From: Turnera subulata
Lineage: Eukaryota; Streptophyta; Magnoliopsida; Malpighiales; Passifloraceae
Direction: 5' to 3'
Length of the DNA stretch: 64,000 nt
Assembly: GCA_028386065.3 (NCBI GenBank)
Contig: JAKUCV010004743.1
Coordinates: 1 to 64,000, forward strand
Shown here: positions 43,656-57,187 of the stretch, piece by piece
Layout of the letters: each line of letters starts with the position of its first letter
Position numbering within the stretch: position 1 is the stretch's first letter
Translations under genes and position numbers: made by a program
Notes under the pieces: model-generated
What the model was told of the DNA's origin: nothing
What the model saw: the letters and a program-made list of their open reading frames with translations, nothing else
Database searches by the model: none

Positions 43656-45852
43656 AGAGGCGGAGGGAGAGGTAGGCCAACAGGGGCCATGGCCCCTCCT
43701 AAAATATTATTTCTACTGTTCATAAAATTACTGTTCACTATTAATTAAACATAAATAAAAATACTATTTACTAAAATTTGGGGGGAAATAAAATTTGGGT
43801 GGAAAACAGACTGTCCATAATTCTTTTTCATCTACTTTGTCTCTTCTCTCGCCCTCTCTTCTTTCCTTTCCCTCTTTCTTTCTTTCCTTTCAGGATTGCA
43901 GGTAAGAGAATCTATTGAAGTTTTTAATTATTCCTTTCAATTTCGTATTCTGGATGGATTTTGATGCACTAATATTTCGTTGGTTTGAGATGTGTGATAA
44001 TGGGATTGATTGATTGATTGATTAATATGTCTTAATTACTTTCCAATTTGTAGCTCAGTTGGATTGATAGTGATTCATCTCATCTGGGTTGTTCTGGTTT
44101 TTGTCAATTTCATGGGTTTTGGATTGGATGATTAGATTTCTATATGATGATTGTGTGGTAGTGTCTGCAGCCTTCGAGCCCAGATAGTGTGTTCTTTATT
44201 TCTTTAACTTGTCTTGATTTCAACTTTCTAACAATAATTGATGGTTTTTGCCTGCTTTTATAGTTTGCTTCTGTCCATCTTTTTGTTGGTTATGGTGTTT
44301 GTTTTTTATTTGATGGATTAGTTTTGGACGGCAGCTTCTGTTGAGTGGAAAAGTAAAGATTTCATTTGTGAGTTACTAATACTTTAAACTATAGAAGTGA
44401 GAATGAGCGGGGCACATGGCTTTTGATTAAATTATGTAGATGTGTTATTAATAATGCCCCTAATGTGAAGTTGTCATCACCTGCTAATCGGCTGTTCTTT
44501 GCAGCTTAAGTTTTTATTATAATTACCGGGATTACAATTTACCCATTGGATCATTCATTTCATTCGGGTCTGTTTTTGTTCCTTATGTGCTTTTGATTTG
44601 TGGGTGATCAGAACTTCCATGTTTAATCGCTTGTTAATTTTGTTTTGTAGGTTGAAATGTCAAATGTAAGAACCATTCACTCATTTTTCAAGAGAAAAGA
44701 AAGGGTGGATGACATTTCAAATTCACCATGTCACAATCATGAAGAGCAAGTTCGCAAAGTTTCAAGAATCGAGCATGATGGGCCTAATACTGTTGCTGCA
44801 TTTCTGTGATGTGGTTCGTGCTCGTCGGAGAAAGGATAAAGTGACTGTGCAACATCATTTTCGCATAAATATATTCCTTGTGGCAATTGATCATCAACTC
44901 CAAGAGCTCAATTCTCGATTTAGTGAGAAAGCAACTGAACTTCTTACTTTGAGCTCTGCTTTGGATCCAAGAGATGGTTACAAATTGTTCAAAGTTGATC
45001 ACTTATGCAATCTTGCTGAAAAGTTTTATCCTATAGATTTTTCTGAGCAAGAAAGAGAACAATTAAGGTACAAATTTTTGCATATGCTAGTGAGTCTTAA
45101 TTATTTGAAAGGTTTGACACTTATGGTTCTTTGTGATTTTACTCAAGATATGAGCTGCTGCACTATGGTGAAGACGTACCACATCATCCAAAATTACAGG
45201 ATTTTTCTGCAATGAAAATTGTGAAAACAAGGCTTCGTAGCAAAATGGAAGATGATTTTCTCAAAGATTATCTGCTCATGTACATCAAGAAGGAAATTGC
45301 AGAGAGCTTTACAACTGATATGATTATAGATGATTTCTATTCAATGAAGCACCGTTGAGCACAACTTATGATATGAAGTAAGTTTCATTTAATTTGCCTT
45401 ACAAATAATTTGTTTTGTCTAAATTGCTTAAAATTTTATTTATAATTTAATTTTTTTTTTGTTGTTGTTAGGTGAAATTAGACTACTTTCCCTATTGTAT
45501 CTTTGCTTCAGTTTCATCAGTGACAGTCCCTGGACCATTAAAGATTGGAGAACCTACTTTTTGTTGCTAAATCATCTTATCTATAGTCTTCTTCTGTGCT
45601 ATGTTGGTGATGCATTCTCAATTGAAGCACATCCTTTTGTTGCTATCATACTTCAAATCGAATGACAATTCTCAATGGAGAGCACATCGTGTGGTTGTTA
45701 CAATGCTTCAAATTGAATCATATTTCGGCAAGGTTAGTTTTCTTTATCAATCTTGATCATAGGTTAATTTTTTAATTTTAATATTTTATATTTAAAAATA
45801 CAAATTTATGCTTGCGCCCCCCTAACAAAATGTAATCCTGGCTCCGCCCCTC
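43656..45852 (+). mobile_element. Internally deleted hAT transposon
   Basis: The ends are inverted: AGAGGCGGAGGGAG at the left and CTCCGCCCCTC at the right. The flanks are an 8-bp duplication matching at 7 of 8 positions (GTAGCCCC at 43648-43655, GTAGCCCA at 45853-45860). Inside is the remnant of a ZMYM1-like hAT transposase that keeps only its first and last parts. An ACAG/GTAG-type 5' UTR intron probably precedes the ATG (acceptor TTTTGTAG at 44643-44650). A (GATT)n run lies near 44010. Confidence 0.85.
44657..45358 (+). pseudogene. hAT transposase (ZMYM1-like), N- and C-terminal remnants
   Basis: ATG at 44657 opens a 50-codon frame, with TIHSFFKRKERVDDISNSPC typical of the N-terminus of plant ZMYM1-like hAT transposases. 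It ends at TGA 44807-44809. The sequence then passes directly, in another frame, to the C-terminal region (HHFRINIFLVAIDHQLQELN, then LLTLSSALDPRDGYKLF), and after another shift to the hATC dimerisation domain (FSAMKIVKTRLRSKMEDDFL, then CTC ATG TAC region LLMYIKKEIAE) ending near 45358. Family members are about 700-800 residues, so several hundred central residues including the DDE core are missing. Non-functional. Confidence 0.85.
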
Positions 45853-45860
45853 GTAGCCCA

Positions 45861-48800
45861 GATACCAATACTACCCAAAGAAAGGGCAAAGTTGTGGTCC
45901 CGATTCCAAATCTTCCAAGAAAGACATTAACTTGACAGCCAAGCCCGCCAGGGCATAGAAAGTTTTAAGAACAAGATCAAGGATTCAAACACATACATAG
46001 CTACATACTCTGAGGTCACCAAGTAACGCCTTATAACTAACTTAATCAACAAAATCAATAGAGTCAGTAAAGCGATTGTTTGAAGTTTGTAGCACTTTGT
46101 ATAGATACTTCTGCACATGCTATTACCCAGAAAGAATCCAGGAAAATCAGGGGGAGCCATCTCTAAAAAGCCTCAAAAGATGGATATTGTACCAATCTCC
46201 ATAACTGACCAATTGTCTAGCCAAGGTGTGAAATGAAACCAAACCAATTTCTTTATATTATCTCAGTGACCCATAATTTAACTCATCAAACTGAAAAATT
46301 TGGACGGAAGAGTATTGGCATGTCAAGGAGGTCGGTGATTCAACTCAAAAACAATATCAGGAGAGTCTGGTCCAAAATACTCTCGTTGTGAATTCTGCTC
46401 AAAAGAAAAAAAAAAAAAAACTCTTGTAGAAGGGAACGAGGCGACCTGTCATTTGCCACGCTGACTTGTGACGGAAGACCATGGCGTGGACGTATATTGA
46501 AGGAGCAGAATGTTTAAAAAAATGACTTATGATAGTGGCCAAAGGCTCGATTATTTTCATGTTTACTAGAAGTGATCACTAGGTTTAGTTTATAAGTCTG
46601 AATTAACTACTATTAAGATTCAAGGATCAGATGTCACTAGTCTAAGTAGGATTGAAGACTTCATTAAGCATAGAAACTCTGAGAATGATCAACGATACAA
46701 TAAATAAGATTGATGAGACAATAATGTCAAAGACGAATAGACAGGGCCACAGCAACAACAATCCCGGACAATGGAACAACCGCCACCGGCTTACACAAAT
46801 TAGGTAGACAAGGGAGAAAACTCGATGACTTTTTCTCCTTGATAGCTACACAAAATGAGATAGACAGTCGAAACAAAAAATAAGCGAGGAGAAAAAAATT
46901 GCTTCTGAGGATTCAAAATTCCAAGGCACGGAGCATGTGGAAAGGACATGACTACTTTTTCCCAAAGAGAATAAGAAAAAAATAGTGGTAGTAGAATGGA
47001 AAAAGTGGAGAAGTCCAGGAGACTTCAGCTCTATATATCAGCCTAAAAGTTTTTGAAACTCTCATCAAACTTGCTGTCTAACTCATCAACTTAGTGGAAG
47101 TCAAAACACTGTGGGCATCCGATGTATCCAAAGCACAACCAATTAATGGGTTTCGTGTATAAAACTGCCTCAATCTTAACAAGTTTAGATTTTTCCTAGC
47201 TTGTTATTGATAAATCCACGAGGATGTGCTTCTTCTTTGCGTTCATCTCAGTTTTTCTTCCTTCCCCAAATGAACTCTTTATGATTGTCGAGCTCGTGCA
47301 TCAAAGGATGTGCTCTAGCTAATTTTCACATCATCAGAAATTTGAATTTTTTTGGTGCATTTAAAGTTCTTAAAGTTAAAGATGAATTAAAGCATTGATT
47401 GGAAAATGTTCTGATCAAATAGTTTTTTTTTTTTTTGATAATGATCAAATAGTTTAAAGCACTACTTTTAACTTCATGTACTTTTTTTTTTCAAAGCCAA
47501 GTGACAAGAGCGGTTTAAAGTTTTTTTCTCACTCTAGTTAATCAATTTTGCATTTTTTTAATTATTTTCACTCATTTTTTCTCTCAAATCTTGGTTTTTC
47601 ATGGACACATTGTCTTTTTTACTTTTTATAGCGGGTGATTAATGTCATAATGGGTCTATTGTTTGTGTATTAGCTTGTTATTTTCTCATTTTATAATTAA
47701 TTTTTCTTAAAAATTCTTTTTTTTCCGTTTCCCATCGGTCTAACTAACTCATTGACTCCCTTGTCGCGGCACCTTGGTGGATGAGTCTCCCACAAAGTAA
47801 ATTCTTTTTGTTTGAATAAATAAATTGTTAGAAAGATGTGAATAAGAGAGGCGATGACGATATAACTTAGTAATAGAGAAGTCTTATTCTCTTCCCAGGT
47901 TGATAGTATAATGGTATGGGGATGTTACTACATATACAGAAGAAGGAACCAGTGGATTGGCTAGCCAAATGTGTTTGGCTTTTGACAAACGAAACGTTGA
48001 CCAAAACAGGGGATCTGAAAAATGTCAGCGAATCAAACTTATATGCTGTAATAATTATGAGCAACAACAAAATTCAAGGGGGGCCACCAAAAACATTTGA
48101 GTAGCTGCTGTGTCATCACATGTAACGGTAGGCTTGGATTTGTAGGACCACCGCCCCATTAAATCAAATGATAATAAAATCCCATCCTAGGAGACGCAAG
48201 CATTAACAATTATGGCCTCAAGGCCTCCCTTTCTAGAACTGCCATGATAATGGTAAAAATACAGGCCTAGCAAGCAACAGCCACCACCGCCAGGACAAAA
48301 TAATGCCACGCCAAACAACATTTTTGGCCGAAGAAGAAGAAACAAATTGCTATGGATCATGTTGGTCCATGAAATTAAATCCAGGCCATTCGATTTCACA
48401 AATTGCGTAGCTACTCAAATAATTGAATGCAATAACTTGGTCTTCCCGAGCTGTTGAATAGGATGATATTTATACCAATTCAATCCGATTATTAATTTTT
48501 CTTGACTTTGCGATGAAGCAAAAGCAAAACAACAAAAAAAATAATCATTTTCAATCCTTTTCTTGTAGTGCCATATTGGATATCAATCAATAGTGCTATA
48601 TGGAATACAGTCAGTATAGGAAAATCATCAATGCCGACAGATTTCGGCAAAATCAGGTTACCCTTTGTTTTATAAAGTGTAGAAAAACAGTGTTTGTCAT
48701 GATAAGAACAGTATTTGTCATTAAAACTTACTGTAGTATTGGGTCTCGCAAGACAAAACCTCCAAGTGCTCCAAATGTATGAGACAAGTTGCCGGTGATG

Positions 48801-48982
48801 AATCACAGATGCGCGCAACGGTGTCCATTAATGCCTAGCTTGTTGAGAATTTTCTTTTTCTTTTTTCTTGAATTCTTGGTTGGTAAGCATCTTCTTGGAG
48901 GGTGCACATAAATATTCATGACACCAGAGCGTACAAGTTGCAAAAAGCCAACAACGTAGTCATTTTTGTAGCCGTCGTCGAG
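45861..48982. other. Intergenic, nothing recognised
   Basis: Over 3 kb without a supported gene. ORFs are short and have no recognisable domain. Several A or T runs are present but no clear element boundaries. Confidence 0.5.
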
Positions 48983-48990
48983 GATATTGA

Positions 48991-49313
48991 CAAGGTTATT
49001 AAAACCGGACCGGTTCGACCGGTTAAAAATTTTAAAAATGGTGAGAGTAAGACTTGAACCCTTGACCTCCTAACAATATTTAAAGCCATTAACCAACTAA
49101 ACTATCACAAATTAGTGTTATCTTTACATACGTTTTAGTATATATTGAGAATGACTTCAATTTTGACCATAAAATTATTTTGATGAATATATTTTGACTA
49201 TTTTCTTAAAAAATTAATATAATTTAATAAAATGGTTGAACCCCGGTTGAACCCCGGTTTTCTTTGAACATCCCCTCGCCGGTTCAATGGCCGGTCCGGT
49301 TTTCAATACCTTG
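48991..49313. mobile_element. hAT-type MITE with tRNA-like core
   Basis: 323 bp with a perfect 8-bp target duplication GATATTGA (48983-48990 and 49314-49321). Terminal inverted repeats are CAAGGTTATTAAAACCGGAC at the left and the complement of CAAGGTATTGAAAACCGGAC at the right, followed by CCGGTTCGACCGG-type subterminal palindromes. No coding capacity. A tRNA-like segment lies inside on -. Confidence 0.9.
49040..49112 (-). other. Degenerate tRNA-like segment inside the MITE
   Basis: On - a box A match TAGTTTAGTTGG (49093-49104) precedes a box B match GGTTCAAGTC (49051-49060), spaced as in a tRNA. The acceptor and T stems pair poorly, so this is a tRNA-derived or tRNA-mimicking relic rather than a working tRNA gene. 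Confidence 0.5.
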
Positions 49314-49556
49314 GATATTGAGACTCTGTAGATAAAGCTGTGTACAATATACCATGAAAAAAAAAATTGCAGACTCTAAAAGGTGGTGTTGGCATTCTTG
49401 GTATGAGTTAATTATTTATTTTAATTACTTATCGTCACTTAATTGATGAATAAGTCATTATAAATTTTTTTAAATACAAACCTTATGCTATTCTATGTTT
49501 AAAGCCTTTTTCAGTTGAGCAAAAACTATGCGTTGCGTGCTTGCAGAGTTTGATTC

Positions 49557-50120
49557 TTTTTTTTTTGATGCTAAGTGATTGGCTTTATTCAAAACAGTAA
49601 TATGTACAAAGAATGCAGCAATGTGCTTTTGCGAAAACACCAGTTACTTCACGATAAAATCAGCCCGAAAATTTAATAAGCACCGGTCTTCCACCCTGGC
49701 CACTCTTGAAAGGCTCAGGAGAGACCATTACTGCCCCAGCACCATATGGAAAGTGGGGATGAAGAAGTTTGAACCACCATAAGGCTCGGACAACAACCCG
49801 ATCAAACAAAGTTGAGAGCTGCGCCGATTTGTTGCCAAAAACCTTATCATTACGGGTAAGCCACAACGTCCACAATACCGCAAGACGCAACCCAAGGCCA
49901 CTGGACAAACCATGCAGTAACCGAACACGGGCAGACCCAACACACACCCCACCAGCGACAAACTTGAGACCAAAGAGTGTGAGCCACAGGGCAAAAGAGA
50001 AAAAGATGTGAGGAATCCTCAACAGCAGCTACACAAAGAGGACACAAGGAGTCAGCAGCCATAATAATACCTCTTTGAAGTAATACACTACTCGTAGTCA
50101 AAACTCTAAACTGAACCTGT
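49557..50120 (-). pseudogene. Decayed LINE 3' end (zinc-binding region)
   Basis: On - broken frames read as the C-terminal end of a LINE ORF2: FPSQVQFRVLTTSSVLLQRG and DSLCPLCVAAVEDSSHLFLF (zf-RVT zinc ligands Cys-Cys...His), then LWLTRNDKVFGNK. The poly-A tail is the T run at 49557-49568 on +, preceded on - by AGCATC. 5'-truncated and frameshifted. Confidence 0.75.
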
Positions 50121-53100
50121 GATGGAAATTCAGTCAGGGCCAGAATTATAAAATACGTACAGATACTAGTACTACTGTTTTGGCACAAAGCACAAAATGT
50201 CGGTGAGAAAATTGCAGGAAACCGAGGAACACGGTTTCTTTGTTGAAAAGGAGAAGGGAAGGAGGAAGGAAACGAACAGCTGTGCCTGCCTGGTTAATTT
50301 TTTGCTTAATTTGCCCTCTCTGTTTTCAGTTGTGCTTAGCTGCGTTTTCACAAGCTGGGACACGCATAATTAAGTACTAGTACTACTATATATGCAGGTT
50401 GTCAATTGGAAATAATTGGAGTTAATTACATATGTTTGGCAGGTAAAATTCAGAATCAATAGTTACTCACAGACAAACAGCCTAATTAAGCAAATATTCT
50501 AGTCGACCGTCATATTATATTCACTACTGCATAGTTGCTTACCTTTTTGTTTGCTGTTTTATACTATCTGTAACGCTTCCTCCAGCTTGTTGCACTCATC
50601 CTGACCCGCCATTTTCTTGATGACTTGGGCAGTGACTCTGTATTTTGCATGACCTTATTTTTTATCAATAAATGAAGTCTCGATTAGCATCAAAAAAAAA
50701 AATCATCACATTCGCTAATTAAACTGGTCAATTATAACGCGGCAACATGCTATTCTATCTTCAATCTCTACTTGCGTAGTGTTCTTTGTAAAGATCATGT
50801 CAGTCTAGCTATTAAACTAACCAAATTAGAACATAATTTTGACCTCAATATAAATACATCTTAACAATGATTTCTGTTGGTAATATCGATTGCCTCAAGT
50901 GTCACTTAAACAACCTTGATCTCAATTTACTAACAAAAATTTCTTGATAATAGGCAATGTATGAGTATTATGTTTAACCTTTATTTGGAGATATGGTATT
51001 GGTAAACCCTTTTGTAGCCTCTTCTTCTCTTCTTTCATACTTAATTTGTAATTGAAAGATGAAAAAACAAAAAGAAGTTTCAAGCTGGAATTAATGTTTG
51101 CAATTTTCTCTAATATTCGATAACTGCAAAACGACAAACAAATAATTCCCAGACTGAAACTATTTTTATTTGCAGCTTTTTTCTTCTTTTTTTTTTCATA
51201 GGAAAAACAATTTCATATAGTGACCCCTCTCGCCACTGTTAGCCAATTATAGTTCTTTTTCTGTTTTTCCTGGTTGAGAGGTAATGATGGTTTCTTTACG
51301 CATATGTATAGCTTTCTTTTTCTTTTCTTTTCCTGCGGGTTGTTTCTTTATTCCGGTTTGTTTTATCCATTTGTGAAAAGTTAAAGACGACCCTTTATAA
51401 ATCCACTTAAGAAAGAATAATTTTAATAAAAGAAAATCATTAATAAATTAGAAGAAACAATCATCCCAACCGCCATTAAATTACCCACTCGTGAAAACAT
51501 GAAACATGCACCAGCAATAGGTTAGGTGACTGATCACAATTCCGAAACCAATTTAGGCATTTAGCAGGTCACCCACCTATATCCTATATATATAGCTCTT
51601 TTTCCTCAAATATTATGTATTTATAAATCAGTATCAGGACGTCATCAAAATGCCATGTCTACATCATTCCCACAAATTTCCTCTTTGAATCGTCTAATTT
51701 TACAATTCTCTACCCCAGCCCAAGCAAGGATCAACTCTTTTTTCTTTTAATTAGAGGTATATTTACATTTCAAAACATCTTTGCTTCTAAAAATTGAACA
51801 GCTCATGGATCTAGAACGAAATTGGCTCTCTTTGTATGCAGGTCATTTTGTATTTTTTTCATGCAAAAGGCTTAAATTGGCTCTATCTGTATGGAGTTCA
51901 AATAGTTAAGACAAGGAATTGAAGATGCAGCTGAATAACTAAAAGGCTTAAATTAGCATCTTTGATTGATAAAAAAAAAAAGAGACATATTTCTGACAGA
52001 AAAATAAAGAATAAATGAAACTGAGTAGCCCGTGCTTGCTAACGATCAAATACTAATTACTTGAAAAAGAAATCCAATAACAATTAAATATTATAAATAT
52101 TTACTTTTTTCTTTGGAAAGGAATTTCAAACAACAAACAACAGCGATATTCAACATCGATGTTTGATAGATAAAAATGAGATAGCAAACAAATATTGGAT
52201 TTGGAATTACACTTTTTTTGTACAAGATTATAAATCCATCTTTGAAAAAAAAAGGGCAAGACTTGTAGAAACAGATATTTGGATATATGCCAATAGCACC
52301 AGTTATCAACGAGATGTAATACTACTCATTTTTTTTTTCCCATATAAAAATACTACTCAATTATACACAACAAGTAAATAGTTTTTTTTCATCTAGCCTA
52401 GCGTTTGCTTTGTTGCATTTATAAGTGTATTTTGGCTTCTGTTTCTCTGCCCTCGTTTGCTGCTTCAATAAAGTCGAATCATTTTATCAAGAAAAAATAG
52501 TTTTCTCCATTCTCATTGTCAACACATACTTAAGCACACATACTTAAGATGTGTCAAATTAAATTATTATGGGGAACATTCAAACATCATTTCTTGGGGG
52601 ATATCGTACTGCACCTTGTTTATCTTCATGTACCCCTCTTTTCAATATTAGGGCAACATGCCAATTTCTACGTTCTTTCTCTCTAGCTGTGTTACACTAT
52701 TTCTTGCATGCAATCAATTTCTAGTACCGTGCTTCCTCTCAACCTTTAGTCTTCAATTCCGAAGAAGAAACTTGAACTCAACAACCTATTGAATAATGCT
52801 ACATGCAATTTTGCTCAAAAAAAAAGAAAAAACATGACATATGCTTTATAGTGCAAAAAGAGTAACAAGTGACTAATGAGATATTAGTTTCGAAAATTGC
52901 CTAATATACCTAACTCACATTATTTTGCACAAATCACATACATGCACCCTCAAACTAACCTTACTTCAACTCTTTTTAATAAGAACGATATGAAGAAAAA
53001 AGATATATACTAACTCCGATGAACTATGTTAAGTTCTACCAATACTCTATCAATATTTGGCAGATGTTAAATATTAAGGTATTACATATATTACTAGTTA

Positions 53101-54371
53101 ACAAAAGAAACATTAATTTGAAACTAATTATAATATCAGCAACGGTATTCTGTTTTTTTTTTCTTATTTTAGCACAAATTAAGGACAGGATACCTTCTCA
53201 ATTATTAATAAGAAGACGACTTACCAAAAAAAAAAGCAATTTCAGAACATGGAATTGAATAGACACTATATTTTGCAATGACCATTTAAAAATGATACAT
53301 ATTGATGACAACAAAGGATGTTTTTTTACGGGGTTTATGGTGATTTATCTCAATTATATATGTATGCTGATTACATAGGTAATCAGATATTGTATTTTAC
53401 AGAATATGCCTTAATTATGGTTCAAAGTGTCAAGCAATCAGGTAATTTCCTGGAAAACTACTTCACGTATTACATTTTGTTTCCAATTGGATCAAAAGTC
53501 ACACCCAGACTACGAAAAAGTCATTAGGTTTTTCTACAGAATGGCCTAAGTTCTCAATTCCAGATATATAATGAAGAGAAAGCAAAACTGTCAACCAACT
53601 TTTAAACATTACCATAAAAAAATCAACTTATGAACATCTCATCTTAGCTAGATGCAACATATTATACTTAGGACTCTCCTGTAGAGTTATTTTCCATTTT
53701 GATCACCTACTAAATATATATACTATCCTTTTATATATTGGACAGAGTATGCACAATATCTAGGACATATCTTTGCTCACACAAAATATCTCATGTAATA
53801 ATCCCAACTTGCACCAACTCTCCTGAAATGTGAAAAAATCCATCACCAACAATGGAACATTAATTATAAACGAAACAGTACTGCACCACAAAGGGCTTAA
53901 TGCGTCGCATGTATGCGGTATTTGATCATCTATAAATTTACTTTCGTGGGTAACATCTGGAACACAATATGGTTCGGGAAATGATGATACATAGAGTGAT
54001 CTGTTCTTTATCTCCACTATGACACCTTTATTAATTTGGTAAGCAACGAAACCTAATACCTAAAACATTGGTTATATGATATTGGTTTAACAGAGATTAA
54101 TGCTCGCTAAAATGTCGTAGTCTACACCCAATAGCAGCACTTAATTCCTAATTATGAAGACGATGATAGAACAAAATAAATCACAAACAGATACATAACT
54201 GGAAATCAAAATTTGTTTCCTACCGAAGAAAAAAAGAATATTCATACTTGCAAAGGAAAAGCAACTTTGGACCAGAAAATTAACATCTAGAGAGAGTTTG
54301 AGGACAAACCTCTTACAGCTTATATCTCTCTCTTCTCCAAAACGTAAAGCAAGAATTCTAAACTTTGCAGA
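50121..54371. other. Intergenic with two LINE 3' tails
   Basis: No gene recognised in 4.2 kb. Two short + strand LINE-like tails are likely: about 50570-50702, ending ATCAATAAATGAAGTC...AGCATC then an A run, and about 52390-52498, ending CAATAAAGTCG...ATCAAGAAAAAA. The remainder is AT-rich. Confidence 0.45.
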
Positions 54372-55366
54372 CTACATGTCATCCCTTCTTAGCTTATTTA
54401 GGAGAGCAGTGATTAGCGCATCCCTCTTCTCAGCCCTAGCTTCCTCTCGCATCCTCCTCTGCTCTTCTCTTTCTCTCCACCTCCTATCCATCATTAGCCT
54501 CTCCTTCTCCAACGCTTCCATTGTCTGCCTCCACTCCATCTCCTTCATCCTCCTCTCGTTCTCCCTTGCCTCGAAAGCTTCTCTCCATTGCATTTCCAAT
54601 TGCATCTGTTGCCTCATGAAATCGTCCAAAATCTCCCTCAAATTATTACTACCACTAGAGCTACCACTAGCAACTACATGACTTGCACTGCTCTTGACCT
54701 TTTTCTTCTTTCTTACGTTAGTCGCCTTCTCGCTTTCACTCTCTTCGTTATCCTCCTCCTCGTCGGAAGATAGATTCGCAGCTTTCTTCTTGGAGCCGCT
54801 GGCTACTTCAGCTTCAGCCCATAGCATCTTTTCCATCCTGGCTGCGAATATTGTTTGCAACTCATTATAGAAAGGGAACTGTTGTCGCGTAGCTTCAGGT
54901 TCCATAGTTTCACACCCCTAAGGACGAGAAGTCAGAAGACATATATCTTACAATATATTCATGGAAAAGAGAGATAGGGTTTCCACAAAATTAATTAAAC
55001 AGGGTAGCAGCTAGATATTCAGAATCAAAAGAGTAAAGTTCTCAAACTGTTAAGGAATTAATACCTTATATTCTTATAAAGGAAAATTAATACCTTATAT
55101 CGGGTAACGAGGTTTTTCCACTTGCACTTGCACTGTTCTGCGCTGCGAATATAGCCTCTTTCCTTCATTTTATTAGAGACAACCTCCCACAAAACCTTGT
55201 TTCTCTTCTTCTCCATGAAAGTTTGATCTAGCTCGGCTCGGATCATCAGGAACTCCTTTGTTTCCTGAAGACTCCATTGAGGGAACCTATCGCTGGTGTC
55301 AACATTAACAGTGATGTGATGCTGCTGCTGCTGTTGATGGTGATGATGATGATGATGCCCCTCCAT
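54372..55366 (-). CDS. GT-3B: GT-3 type trihelix transcription factor
   Basis: Nuclear DNA-binding protein of the trihelix GT-1 clade, known in Arabidopsis to bind GT-elements and to respond to salt and pathogens. Two exons on -: 55366-55094 and 54917-54372, with a GT-AG intron; the joined frame is 819 nt (272 residues). A His run (residues 4-10) and Gln run open the protein. Residues about 27-95 are the trihelix domain, with the three spaced tryptophans in FPQWSLQETKEFL, NKVLWEVVSNKM and CKCKWKNLVTRYK. The intron falls right after that motif. Exon 2 starts GCETMEPEATRQQFPFYNEL, very close to Arabidopsis GT-3b. An acidic SSDEEEDNEESESE segment and a basic KKKKVK patch (possible nuclear signal) follow. 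Residues about 170-265 form a long charged coiled coil. GT-3a versus GT-3b is uncertain. Intact. Confidence 0.92.
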
Positions 55367-57187
55367 AATTAACTAACAACAGATACCCACACGCAACAAC
55401 AAATATAGTCTGTATCGAAAGCACACAAAGAAAGAACCCACCAAAAGGGAATAGGCTATAGATCGAAGATGGATACCAAAAACATAAGAGAAAGAGAAAG
55501 GAAAGATTTATATGAGGGTGGTGTGAATACAGGGAGGAGGTGTGAAATGTCAAGAAGCAACAAAAGAAAAGAAAAGATTTTCTTTCGCTTAGGTGTCAAA
55601 GAGACCGTTTTTATTATTCGTTCAGATTTAGAAAACGAAATCAAAGCAAAGCCTTTCTAACTCTCAATCTCTCTCTCTGTCTCTCTCTTTCTCTTCTTCG
55701 ACTACACAGTCCCTTCAAGTCTTTATCTGTCTACGCGGATTGCTTTTCTTTCTTTCCTTTATTTTCCTTTTTTTTTTTTGCGTGCATTCTTATATGTTCA
55801 CATTGCGTTCCCATGTCGTCAGCCTTACGATAACCCCCCTCTGCCATGGTGGGGGGCTTTATTCTCTGCAGCCAAATTTAGAAAACTTGAACATCAAGCT
55901 ACATTTATTAATCTCTCTGCTCTGTTCCATTTGTTTTTGGCTTTTGTCAACTTTCTAGTCCTTTTTCTTTGAACCGTGTGGAGATGACACAGAAGAAAAA
56001 GAACAAAAACAAGTAAAAGAAAAGAAAGAGTCCATACCGGAAACAGTAAGGCTTTGATTTTTTTACTTCTTTTTTTTTTTTTTGCTAAGGCTAGCTAGCC
56101 ATTAACAACAAAAGAAAAATGCTTGCATGGGTTCTATACAAATCCAAAGAAGTATTGTATTTCTCAGGAAGATTGAATTTTGATTGATCTAGTTATCTAT
56201 CTGGATTATGGGACCTGTGTCACCTGTAGACCAGTGGGGGGGTGTTCACCTTTTTTAATAATCACCTACGCGGTATTCTGTCATGTCCCACGTGTGGACG
56301 CCAACTGAGTTCAGCCACGTGGCATACATGCAGCCATTATTAGACTAGACAAGGTGACTGGAAAAAAAGGAAGGGCCCCACCTTTCTTATGTTTACACTC
56401 ATGACCTGGCCCAAATATTTGACCCGAGAATGTATCCGCCCCGGTTAAGTAAACAAACCTCCTCTGTTGCGGTGTCAAAATCATAAAAGATCTTGTAACC
56501 CCAAAAAACAAATCATAAAGGATCAGAGGGTAAGGATCGGTGTAGGGTAAGAGTGTCATTTAATGGAGTAAAATTCCTGGACGCTGAAGTAGTAGTTCTA
56601 TTTTATTGCACAATAGGGCTGGGCCCTGGGGGGCACAGGAATGTTCTAGCTAATTAATTCGGGGACTTTCGTGTTGTCACTTTGGTTCGATTCGATTACC
56701 GTCAAAGTTTCATTTGTCTTTGCTACCTAGCTAGCTCCTTGAATCAAAACTAAAGTAGATGCCCTTTCCTGAAGTTTATCGTTGATATGTATTATATTTA
56801 ATCTGGATTAGCTTGTCAAATAAGAAATTAAGGGTAACAATTTCAGGCCTCCCAAGGTTTTCTCCTCCCTACATAATCATTGATTACGTTCGCAAAAGGA
56901 GGAGAGAATAATTATTAATTAACCATCCATTACGTATCAGACGTGACTCAAGGACATACGACTAGAGATATTCTTCAGATATCTAATTGCGGAGACATTT
57001 CGTCGTTGAAATTAAAATGAAAACAACCTAGCAGGTGCAATCGGCTAAAACCAATTGTTTCACCTTGCCTAGTACTACTTGAGCTACAGCTCAGTGGTAT
57101 ATATATATAGGGTTTTTCCTTTATATATCTGTATTTTGAATTTGTTCATTTCGTATACTTGTAATATTGTAATTGTTTCTATCTTAT
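55367..57187. other. Upstream region of the trihelix gene and intergenic DNA
   Basis: A CT-rich stretch at about 55662-55700 probably belongs to the 5' leader or core promoter of the - strand gene. No other gene is recognised. A TATATATATATAG run lies near 57100. Confidence 0.5.

Noticed and set aside
49040..49112. A functional tRNA gene call.
   Set aside because: Box A and box B match, but acceptor and T stems do not pair well. It lies inside a MITE, so it is listed only as tRNA-like.
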